Origin: Actinoplanes xinjiangensis
GTDB lineage: Bacteria > Actinomycetota > Actinomycetes > Mycobacteriales > Micromonosporaceae
Assembly (NCBI RefSeq): GCF_003148685.1
Contig: NZ_QGGR01000018.1
Coordinates: 1-64,000 of the forward strand
DNA: 64,000 bases
Direction of reading: 5' to 3'
Position 1 is the stretch's first letter; every line of letters begins with the position of its first letter. Below are positions 41,500 through 48,975 of this stretch, piece by piece. Made by a program: the position numbers and the translations under genes. The notes below the pieces were generated by a model. That model saw only the letters and a list, made by a program, of their open reading frames with translations, ran no database searches and was not told the DNA's origin.

Positions 41500-44400
41500 A
41501 TGGGAGGCCATGGCCGGAGGGCCTGGAGATCGAGAGTGCGGTTGCTCGCGGTGGCGGGGTTGGCGTGCGCGCTGCTGACCCCGGTGGCGCCGGGCCGTGC
41601 CGAAGCGGCCGAGCCCGCCGTCAATGTGATGGACGTTCGGGCGCGTGTCGCTGATGCGGCGCGGTTGGGTGGGCCGTCGGTGCAGGCGGCGGCGCGGGCG
41701 GCGCTGTTGGGTTCGGATGCCGACTTGGAACGGTTCGTGGACCGTGACTGGGATGCGGCGTTCGTTCAGGACAATCGGATCCTCGTCGGTCAGTTGATGG
41801 CTGCTGATGGGCCGGCGGTGGCGGCCGCGGCCACTGCCGCGCTGGCGGGCTCCCCGGATGACGTGCAGAAATTCCTCGACTACGGCTTCGACCGGGCGTG
41901 GTTGCATGATGAGCGGATCCGGGTGGGTGATGCGATTCGTGCTGGTGGGCCGGTCACGGTGGAGAAGGGCAATCAGGCTCTGGACGCCGGTGATGAGGCG
42001 ATCGGGGAGTTCCTGGCCACCGGGTTGGCGTCGACGCGTGCTCATGATGACCGTATTGAGGTCGGCATGATCATGCAGGCGGGTGGGCCGATCGTGCAGG
42101 CGGCGGGTAGTGCTGCTTTGGACGGTACTGCCGAGGATGTTCGTGAGTTTCTTCGGTATGGGCAGTATGTGGCGCAGGCGCGTGATGAGGAGATCGCGAC
42201 GCTGGCGCAGTTGACGGAGCAGGCGCGGGCTGCGCAGCAGCAGACGCGGCAGGCGACGCAGCGGGCGCAGGTCTCGGCGAAGAAGGCGAACGAGGCGGCG
42301 GCGGCGGCGAACAAGGCGGCGCAGTTGGCGGCCAAGGAGACTGCTGAGGCGAAGGAGTCGACGCAGCGGGCTGCTCATGCGGCTAAGCGTGCTGCGGATG
42401 CTGCTGATCGTGCTGCTGCGGCGGCGCGGGAGGCGATCGGGGCGGCGCGGGAGGCGATCAAGGCTGCGCGGGTGGCGTCGAATGCTGCTTCGGCTGCGTC
42501 GGCGGCGGCGGTTCGGGCGGCGAACAAGGCTGCTGAGGCGCGGGGTAAGGCGAACGCGGCGTTGAAGGATCGTCAGTCCGCGGGGGATGCGCGTAAGGCT
42601 GCGGAGGAGGCGGACGCTGCTGCGCAGACTGCTGAGGATGCGGGCACGGCTGCGGTGCAGTCGGTGACGGCGATTCAGGAGGCGATCACCGCGGCGATGT
42701 CGGCGGTGAGTGCTGCGGAGAATGCGGATGCCGCTGGTGGTGCGGCTGATGCCGCTGGTGGTGAGGCGCATCTGGCGCAGGCGGAGGCCGATAAGGCGCG
42801 TGCGGCGGCGAATCGGGCGAAGGCGTATGCGGCGCAGGCGCGTCGGGCGTTGGCGGAGGCTGAGAAGTGGGCGGGCCGGGCTGCTGTTGCGGCGCGGCAG
42901 GCTCATGCGGCGGCCATCGATGCGGCGGGGCATGCGCGGCGGGCGGCTGCGGCGGCGAGGCTTGCTGCTGATCATGCTGGTCAGGCTGCGGATCTGGCGA
43001 GGGAGACCGCGGCTCATGCTGCGGAGGCTGATGCTGCGGCGAAGGTCGCCACGACGGCGGCGGCGACGGCGGCGACTGTTGAGCAGACCGCTCGTGATCT
43101 GGATGCCGAGCGGTTGCGGTTGGACACCGATCAGGCCATGCAGGCCGCCCGTGATGCGGCGGCGCTTGAGAAGCAGCAGCCGAAACCGACCCCCGACGAC
43201 ATTCCGCAGGTGGAGCGTCTGGATGCGGAGACGGTCCGGTTGCTGGCCGAGGCGACCGCGGCGAATGCCGCGGCGGAGGTGGTCCTGGATCGTGGCCGGC
43301 GGGCGGCGATGCGGGTGATGGACGGTGTGGGAACGTGGAGCAAGACCGCCGCGCATGAAGCGCTGACCAGTGATGTGCTGCTGCGTAAGTGGTTGACCGG
43401 TGGCCGGTTGGTCGCGGCGGAGCAGGATGATCGTGAGCGGGTCACGGTGCTGGCCGAGGCCGGTATCAGTCAGCCGCATCGGGATGCGGCGTTGAAGGCG
43501 TTGGCCGGTACGCACGCTGATGTGGTGCGTTTCCTCAAGACGCAGCAGTATCCGGGCAAGATCCACGTGGATCGGGCCGCGATCGGTGAGTTGATCAGGA
43601 CCGGTGGGCCGGCGATGATCGCGGCCGGTAACAAGGCTCTGGACGGCACCGGCGCGGACGCGCACGAGTTCCTGCGCAGCGGGCAGTATGTGGCGGCTGA
43701 GCACGACACCCGGATCGCGGTGGGGGAACTTGCTCGTACCGGTGGTCCTGAGGTGCGGGCCGCGGCGAACATCGCCTTGGACGGTCCGTCGTCCTACCGT
43801 GAGGCGTTCCTGAAGATCGGTCAGTTCAAGGCCGCTCAGCGTGATCAGTCAGCTGCCGCGCACGCGCAGACGGCGAAGCGGTATGTGACCGAGGCGGCGC
43901 GTTTCGCGGCGCTGGCCCGCAGTGATGCGGCGACGGCGGCCAGGCTTGCGGCGCAGGCGAAGAACGACGCGGCGCAGGCGGATCTGGCCAAGAAGCGTGC
44001 CGAGGCGTCGGCTAAGGAGGCTGCGGACGCCGCGGCGCAGGCCAACGGCTACTGGTTGCAGGCCAAGAACTCCTCCGACCAGGCGGCCGCGTCGGCGCAG
44101 GCCGCCCGCAAGGCCGCGGCTGACGCTGCGGCTGCGGCTCAGAGCGCTGAGGCGTCGGCCCGGCATGCGCAGTATTCCGCCGCTCGGGCCGCGGATTCGG
44201 CCAAGGAGGCACAGGAATCCGCGGATGTGGCACGCAAGGCCGCTCTGGAGGCTGAGCAGGATTCCGCTGCGGCTTGGGACGCTGCTGCCCGGGCGTTCAG
44301 CGCCGCGGTCGAGAAGCGGATCGCCGAGCAGCGTGCGGCCGAGTCGTATCGCGATTCCAAGGGCAAACTGGACCCGCCGTGCTATTCCAGGAAGATTCCG

Positions 44401-45579
44401 TTCCTGGAGGACGCGCCCTGTTACGACCAGTTGTTCCTGGACAGTTTCCAGCAGGGCGGACGGACCTGTGACGACTTCGTCGACGTCGAGGCCTGCGAGC
44501 AGGCACTGCCTCTGGCGCTTCAGGGAGGCCTCGCCGCGTGTGGTGTCGTGTGGGAGCCCTGCGACGCGGTCGGCGCGATCATCTGCGCGTTCCAGAAAGA
44601 CTGGGAATGCGTGGTCACCGAGATCGTCGCGCTTGTTCCGGGGCTGGGAATCCCCGCCAACGGCAAACGCCTCTACGACATCTACCGCAAATGGAAGAAG
44701 CTCGACAAGCAGCTGAAGGATAAGAAGAAAAAGAAGAAAGACAAAGATCAGGAAGAGAGCTGCCCTGACGACAACAGCTTCCTGCCCGGTACCAAGGTCC
44801 TGCTCTCCGATGGCACCAGCCGACCCATCGAGCAGCTCGCAGTCGGTGACCAGGTTCTGGCCACCGACCCCATCGGCAACATCACCGCCGCCAAGCCCAT
44901 CGCCGCGACCATCGTCGGCGAGGGCGCCAAGAAGCTCGTCGACATCACCATCGACACCGACGGCGACCGCGGCGACGAGACCGCCACCATCACCGCCACC
45001 CACAACCATCCCTTCTGGGTGCCGGCCCTCTCCGAATGGGTCGACGCGGAGAAACTCTCCTCGCGGCAATGGCTGCGGACCAGTGCCGGAACCCACTTCG
45101 AGATCGCGGCGATCAAGCGCTATGGCGCTGAAGCCCGTGTCCACAACCTGACCATCGCCGACATCCACACCTATTACGTGCTCGCTGGCGACGTGCCGGT
45201 CCTGGTCCATAACGCGGATAAATGGTGCAAAGACGAAGACGAGCTGGACGATATCGACACCGTCTACGGTCCGCGTGTGGTGCAAGGCGTTGAGTACATG
45301 ATCGATGAATACAACAAAGGTAAGACGACGCACGCGTTGAACAACATCGGCAAAGATGCCAAGGCGACGGCTCGCTACCTCCGACAGCCGAGAAAGTGGA
45401 CCCACGTCGACAACAACACCGGTAACTGGGTGACCTACGATGACACCAACAAGATCATCATAATCAGGACCGCCCAGGATATCCACGCATATAATTATTC
45501 GGAGACCAGTTGGAACGGCAACGTGGGCAAGAAATACCTCGAGCCACCGGCCGGAACGACTCCTCCCGCGTGGCCGTGA
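41500..45579 (+). CDS. ALF-repeat/HINT polymorphic toxin, copy 1
   Basis: A 1359-residue exported giant. The signal peptide (ending PGRAEAAE) precedes four ALF-type repeats (ALLGSDADLERFVDRDWDAA style, residues 40-240). Then come a long Ala/Lys/Glu-rich coiled-coil region, a second ALF set (about 610-780), another coiled coil, and a Cys-rich segment with a Lys-rich stretch. A HINT/intein-like processing domain follows (SFLPGTKVLLSDGTSRPIEQ at 44773 on; THNHPFW; ending PVLVHN). It should release the last 121 residues (45214-45576), an unrecognised domain rich in Asn/Thr/Lys and Tyr. ATG 41500 has AGGAGG upstream. No cognate immunity gene is seen downstream on the same strand. Confidence 0.9.
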   Translation: MGGHGRRAWRSRVRLLAVAGLACALLTPVAPGRAEAAEPAVNVMDVRARVADAARLGGPSVQAAARAALLGSDADLERFVDRDWDAAFVQDNRILVGQLMAADGPAVAAAATAALAGSPDDVQKFLDYGFDRAWLHDERIRVGDAIRAGGPVTVEKGNQALDAGDEAIGEFLATGLASTRAHDDRIEVGMIMQAGGPIVQAAGSAALDGTAEDVREFLRYGQYVAQARDEEIATLAQLTEQARAAQQQTRQATQRAQVSAKKANEAAAAANKAAQLAAKETAEAKESTQRAAHAAKRAADAADRAAAAAREAIGAAREAIKAARVASNAASAASAAAVRAANKAAEARGKANAALKDRQSAGDARKAAEEADAAAQTAEDAGTAAVQSVTAIQEAITAAMSAVSAAENADAAGGAADAAGGEAHLAQAEADKARAAANRAKAYAAQARRALAEAEKWAGRAAVAARQAHAAAIDAAGHARRAAAAARLAADHAGQAADLARETAAHAAEADAAAKVATTAAATAATVEQTARDLDAERLRLDTDQAMQAARDAAALEKQQPKPTPDDIPQVERLDAETVRLLAEATAANAAAEVVLDRGRRAAMRVMDGVGTWSKTAAHEALTSDVLLRKWLTGGRLVAAEQDDRERVTVLAEAGISQPHRDAALKALAGTHADVVRFLKTQQYPGKIHVDRAAIGELIRTGGPAMIAAGNKALDGTGADAHEFLRSGQYVAAEHDTRIAVGELARTGGPEVRAAANIALDGPSSYREAFLKIGQFKAAQRDQSAAAHAQTAKRYVTEAARFAALARSDAATAARLAAQAKNDAAQADLAKKRAEASAKEAADAAAQANGYWLQAKNSSDQAAASAQAARKAAADAAAAAQSAEASARHAQYSAARAADSAKEAQESADVARKAALEAEQDSAAAWDAAARAFSAAVEKRIAEQRAAESYRDSKGKLDPPCYSRKIPFLEDAPCYDQLFLDSFQQGGRTCDDFVDVEACEQALPLALQGGLAACGVVWEPCDAVGAIICAFQKDWECVVTEIVALVPGLGIPANGKRLYDIYRKWKKLDKQLKDKKKKKKDKDQEESCPDDNSFLPGTKVLLSDGTSRPIEQLAVGDQVLATDPIGNITAAKPIAATIVGEGAKKLVDITIDTDGDRGDETATITATHNHPFWVPALSEWVDAEKLSSRQWLRTSAGTHFEIAAIKRYGAEARVHNLTIADIHTYYVLAGDVPVLVHNADKWCKDEDELDDIDTVYGPRVVQGVEYMIDEYNKGKTTHALNNIGKDAKATARYLRQPRKWTHVDNNTGNWVTYDDTNKIIIIRTAQDIHAYNYSETSWNGNVGKKYLEPPAGTTPPAWP
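41651..45089 (+). repeat. 3.4-kb direct repeat, copy 1
   Basis: Matches 49127-52565 at a constant offset of 7476 bp. All six reading-frame translations compared are the same through this span apart from a short variable patch near 44785-44800. Identity breaks inside the HINT domain. A further shared start lies at 41511, separated by about 45 diverged bases around 41610-41650. Confidence 0.9.
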
Positions 45580-45605
45580 TGTAACCCGGTCACCATTTGA
45601 GCGCC

Positions 45606-45639
45606 ACGTGCCTTGTTCCTGTCAAGGAACAGGGCACGT
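45606..45639 (+). terminator. Terminator after toxin 1
   Basis: ACGTGCCTTGTTCCT pairs with AGGAACAGGGCACGT (15 bp, one G-T pair) with a 4-nt loop, 27 nt after the stop. It also faces the 3' end of the opposite-strand gene at 45724. Confidence 0.8.
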
Positions 45640-45723
45640 CGGCGTTCAGCCCCACCCCGGAGGGCGCTAGAGGCCGAGCCGGGTCTGCCTGGAGTCGGCC
45701 ACCAAACGCCGGAGCCGTACAAC

Positions 45724-46308
45724 TCAGGCTTCGTCGCCCCATGCGGGCGGATCGCTCGGCGGCCAAGGCCCGGGGGGCACGCCGAACGCGAGTTTGCGCG
45801 CGTGCTTGTTGTCGGGGGCGAGGTCCTGGACTGCTTGGCGGGCCCTATCGTCCTCGCCTCGGGCGCGTAAGAGATGGATGAGAAGATAGAGCGCGCTCCT
45901 GTCACCCTTCACCGCCCGCGCCTGTAGGTCGTCCGCGCGCCCCTCGTGATAAAGCTGATGATCGAGACGTCGACGCGCCTGATTGTCGGTTTCCGCGAGG
46001 GCGGCAAGCTCGTCGAGTCGCCCGGCGTGGGCCAGCGCGTTGAGATACCCGAGGTGCGCCTCGTAGACGGCATGTTGCCGACTCTCATCGAGCGTGGCCT
46101 GCCGAGCCGCCGACGAGTACTCTGCCGAGATCGATGCGTAAAACTCGATCGCAGCCGTATAGTCGCCCTGCTCCACCGCCCGGTCGGCCATTCTCAGTGT
46201 CGAGAACGGTTCCCCGAGTTCCGTATCCCGAGACCCCGCCTCGATCGCGATGGGCACGGCAGGCTCTTCAGCCTCAGGCGTCTCCGGAGTGGCATCCATG
46301 GAGGCCAT
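45724..46308 (-). CDS. TPR-like helical repeat protein
   Basis: A 194-residue protein of tetratricopeptide-like helices, e.g. ADRAVEQGDYTAAIEFYASI and LGYLNALAHAGRLDELAALA, ending in a Pro-rich tail. No signal peptide or membrane helix, so probably cytoplasmic. ATG 46308 is chosen; 46386 and 46299 are alternatives, and none has a strong SD. It is the only gene between toxin 1 and the next propeller gene and is convergent to the toxin, an uncommon but possible place for an immunity or adaptor protein. Function otherwise unknown. Confidence 0.7.
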   Translation of the reverse strand: MASMDATPETPEAEEPAVPIAIEAGSRDTELGEPFSTLRMADRAVEQGDYTAAIEFYASISAEYSSAARQATLDESRQHAVYEAHLGYLNALAHAGRLDELAALAETDNQARRRLDHQLYHEGRADDLQARAVKGDRSALYLLIHLLRARGEDDRARQAVQDLAPDNKHARKLAFGVPPGPWPPSDPPAWGDEA

Positions 46309-46544
46309 GATGCTCGAACCGGTGCGCAGGCCGCCATCCGGGCATGCCGACCCGCTCAGGTCATGACACGGGCGCGGCAGGGCCACCGGCAGGGAACGTC
46401 ACCCGTCGCCCGGTCATGTCGCAAGGGCACACTGCTGAATCCGCCTCTGTATATGATCGGGCTCGATCAATGGCGGTTTCGTCGATGTCCGGTTGCGCTG
46501 CGCCGGTCCGCCGACAGTCCCAGTCTTCTGTCTGTGCAGGAGCG

Positions 46545-46574
46545 CCGCACCTCCCGTGTCACGTGGAGGTGCGG
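46545..46574 (+). promoter_or_regulatory. 5'-leader hairpin of P4
   Basis: CCGCACCTCC (46545-46554) pairs with GGAGGTGCGG (46565-46574) around 10 nt. It lies 24 nt before the start and contains a GGAGG that the stem would hide, so it could modulate translation. Confidence 0.4.
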
Positions 46575-46597
46575 TGCTTCCGCACGGGCGCGAAAGG

Positions 46598-48415
46598 ATG
46601 AGTCCGATGTCCTCCCAAGGTTCTCGCCGCATCACCGTGGCGGGTGTCTCCGCCACGGTGATAGTGGCCGGTCTGCTCGGCGGCGCGGCCGCCCGAGCCG
46701 TCACCGGTGACACGGTGGCCGACGACGTCCATACCTTTACTGCCAGGGTCAACGTGGGTGCACCCGGCTTCGGCAGGGCCTGCACCGGTGCGCTCGTGGC
46801 GCCGTCGTGGGTGCTGACGGCGAGCACGTGCTTCGGTCAGACCGCCGCGGGCGCCCCGGCCCAGCCGACGACCGTGACGCTCGGCCGGTCGATCGTTGCC
46901 ACCTGGGTCGTACCGCATCCGGACCGCAACCTCGCGCTGGTGCGCCTGCTCACGCCGGTCGCCGACATCGCGCCGGTGCCTCTCGCCACCACGGCGCCGG
47001 CCGCCGGTGAGGTGCTGCAACTGGTCGGCTACGGCCGTACCGCCACCGATTGGATCTCTGCCCGGAAACACGCCGGAACCGTCAGCGTGGAGACGGTCGG
47101 TGCCGCCACCCTGAGCGTCGCAGGAACCGACACGGCGAGCGTGACGACCTGCAAGGGTGACTCCGGCGGGCCGGCGCTGCGCGGCAGTGGCAGCACCGTC
47201 GAGCTCGTCGCGGTGCACCACACGTCCACCCAGCGCGGCTGCCTGGACGCGGGGGAGGTCGCCGAGTCTGGAGCGGAGGAGACTCGGGTCGACGACCTGT
47301 CCGGCTGGATCCGGGGCATCGCGGTGAACACCTGCAACGCCGAGGGCACGGCGGTCCCGACCGCCCAGACCGGTGCCGTCGTCTACACGGCTGACTTCAC
47401 CGGCGACTGCAAGTCCGACATCATCCACCAGAACAACGACGGCGACCTGCAGGGCTGGTACTCCAAGGGCAACATGGCCGCGGACTCCGGGCTGTTCAAC
47501 GGCGCCTCGCGTCTGGTCGGCGGCGGCTGGACCACGAGCAACATCCAGCGGATCCTCACCGGCGACTTCAACGGCGACGGCAAGGCCGACATCATCGGCC
47601 AGGACTCGACCGGACAGCTGCGGGCCTGGCCGTCGACCGGCGACATGTCGGCCGACAGCAAACTGTTCACCGGGGCCGCCCGGATCGTCGGCACCGGCTT
47701 CTCGACCACGAGCTTCCCGCGGTTGCTGACCGGTGACTTCAACGGCGACGGACGTACGGACCTTCTCGCCCAGAACGCCAGCGGCCAGCTGAAGGTGTGG
47801 GGCTCGACCGGCAACCTGTCGGGCGGCGTCCTGTTCCCGGGCTCGGGTGTGGTCGTCGGTACCGCCTTCACGACCACGAACATCCCGCGGATCCTCACCG
47901 GTGACTTCACCGGCGACGGCCGCACCGACGTCATCGGCCAGGACTCGACCGGCCTGCTGCGGGCCTGGGCGTCGTCCGGCGACCTGTCGGCCGACAACAA
48001 GCTGTTCCCGGGACCGGTCCGGATCGTCGGCGGCGGCTGGACCACCACGAACATCCCGCGGATCCTGACCGGCGACTTCAACGGCGACGGACGGACCGAC
48101 ATCATCCGGCAGGACTCGACCGGTCTGCTGCGCGTCTGGGCGTCCACCGGCAACCTGTCCGGCGACAACCTGATGTTCGCCGGCCCGTCGCGGATCGCCG
48201 GTGGCGGCTGGACCCAGGCCGCGTACCCGCGAATCATCCTCGGCGACTTCAACGGTGACGGCAAGCAGGACATCCTCAACCAGAACACCGCCGGTGAGCT
48301 GTACGGATGGGCCTCGACCGGCGACGTCTCGGCCGACAACACGCTCCTCGCGAGCGGCACCCGGCACAAGTTCGGCTCCGGCTGGACCCTCACCGCGTTC
48401 CCTCGGATCCTCTGA
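46598..48415 (+). CDS. Trypsin-like pseudoprotease with FG-GAP/VCBS propeller (P4)
   Basis: A 605-residue exported protein. The signal sequence is at about 10-35. The trypsin-like domain has TASTCF (Thr77 for His) and HPDRNLALV (Asn111 for Asp), but keeps Ser189 in TCKGDSGGPAL, the only member with that Ser. A seven-unit propeller follows: ADFTGDCKSDIIHQN, GDFNGDGKADIIGQD, GDFNGDGRTDLLAQN, GDFTGDGRTDVIGQD, GDFNGDGRTDIIRQD and GDFNGDGKQDILNQN. Without His and Asp, normal protease activity is unlikely. ATG 46598 abuts AAAGG; ATG 46607 is better spaced and equally possible. A terminator follows. Confidence 0.88.
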   Translation: MSPMSSQGSRRITVAGVSATVIVAGLLGGAAARAVTGDTVADDVHTFTARVNVGAPGFGRACTGALVAPSWVLTASTCFGQTAAGAPAQPTTVTLGRSIVATWVVPHPDRNLALVRLLTPVADIAPVPLATTAPAAGEVLQLVGYGRTATDWISARKHAGTVSVETVGAATLSVAGTDTASVTTCKGDSGGPALRGSGSTVELVAVHHTSTQRGCLDAGEVAESGAEETRVDDLSGWIRGIAVNTCNAEGTAVPTAQTGAVVYTADFTGDCKSDIIHQNNDGDLQGWYSKGNMAADSGLFNGASRLVGGGWTTSNIQRILTGDFNGDGKADIIGQDSTGQLRAWPSTGDMSADSKLFTGAARIVGTGFSTTSFPRLLTGDFNGDGRTDLLAQNASGQLKVWGSTGNLSGGVLFPGSGVVVGTAFTTTNIPRILTGDFTGDGRTDVIGQDSTGLLRAWASSGDLSADNKLFPGPVRIVGGGWTTTNIPRILTGDFNGDGRTDIIRQDSTGLLRVWASTGNLSGDNLMFAGPSRIAGGGWTQAAYPRIILGDFNGDGKQDILNQNTAGELYGWASTGDVSADNTLLASGTRHKFGSGWTLTAFPRIL

Positions 48416-48428
48416 CCGCACGTGCAAA

Positions 48429-48463
48429 CGAGGCCCCGCACCGGAATCCGGTGCGGGGCCTCG
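48429..48463 (+). terminator. Terminator after P4
   Basis: A 16-bp perfect stem (CGAGGCCCCGCACCGG and its complement) with loop AAT begins 14 nt after the stop. It resembles in position the terminator next to the real ppc 3' end (53463-53500). Confidence 0.85.
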
Positions 48464-48470
48464 GTCCGTC

Positions 48471-48527
48471 TGATGAGCCGATGTTGCGTAGAGCGGCGGC
48501 GATGCCATTGACCGTTGTTAGGAAGGT
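48471..48527 (-). pseudogene. Fragment of the ppc 3' end
   Basis: Read on the minus strand it encodes TFLTTVNGIAAALRNIG, matching the C-terminus ALLTTVNGIAAGMRNTG of phosphoenolpyruvate carboxylase encoded at 53519. DNA similarity extends through the segment (GGCGGCGATGCC, TTGACCGT). The stop codon is lost. It lies next to a terminator, as the real ppc end does. Confidence 0.8.
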
Positions 48528-48543
48528 CGCACCGTGGCGCTGC

Positions 48544-48717
48544 GGTAACCGACGTCACAGCGTATCGATTTACTTCACCGTGGCATCCATCTATGGTTTG
48601 GCTCTGCTCGGTCTACGGGGGACCGACGGTGTAGGACGGCGCATGCATGCGCACGTTCCGACTTCGCCTCTCCCTCGTGCCTTGTGACGAGTCATGCAAC
48701 GGCATCGGGGGATGGCG
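48544..48717 (+). promoter_or_regulatory. Conserved 175-nt leader, copy 3
   Basis: GGTAACCGACGTCACA, GATTTACTTC, CATCCATCTATGGTTTGGCT and CTCGGTCTACGGGGGACCGA, then the palindrome GCGCATGCATGCGC, ending at ATG 48712/48718. It is most similar to copy 2, and like it lies upstream of an ALF/HINT toxin gene. Confidence 0.65.
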
Positions 48718-48798
48718 ATGAACGACGCTCGGAATCTCACGGCACCTCCGCGGGCCACTGACGCGGCGGGGCACAGATCGTCGCTCCCCCGACTGTGA
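48718..48798 (+). pseudogene. Short relic of the P5-type trypsin-like gene
   Basis: A 26-codon frame at the position where P5 starts after its leader. The start region (NDARNLTAPP) weakly matches MARGIS and MALNLS, but no signal peptide remains. Downstream to 48975 no other gene is seen; this stretch probably holds the toxin 2 promoter. Confidence 0.4.
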
Positions 48799-48975
48799 AC
48801 CTGGTCCCGGCTCCGGCCCGACTGCCGTGAAGGCGCCCGGCAATCGCTGCGAGGCACGCACGGGCCACTTTCGTATGCGCACCCGTCAGAGCCGTCCGGC
48901 TCGAACGTCGCATTGCTCCGATCAGCCCCGACCGCAAGGTGCTGTCGATTGTCATCGAGACAGGAGAAGCTAGTA

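Noticed and set aside
41497..43704. Very long antisense open frame (735 codons) in each toxin gene
   Set aside because: Arg/Leu/Ser low-complexity translation opposite an Ala-rich coiled coil; it repeats identically in the twin gene and has no start signal. A GC-skew shadow.
44761..45213. Self-splicing intein within the toxin
   Set aside because: HINT features are present, but the position (just before the C-terminal toxin domain of an ALF protein) fits a processing HINT of polymorphic toxins, not an intein interrupting a host protein.
46414..46827. Minus-strand frame over the start of P4
   Set aside because: Overlaps the P4 signal peptide and leader in antisense, with no features of its own.
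31158..48415. Calling the trypsin-like proteins active S1 proteases
   Set aside because: The catalytic His is missing in all copies and other triad residues in most; only fold-level similarity remains.
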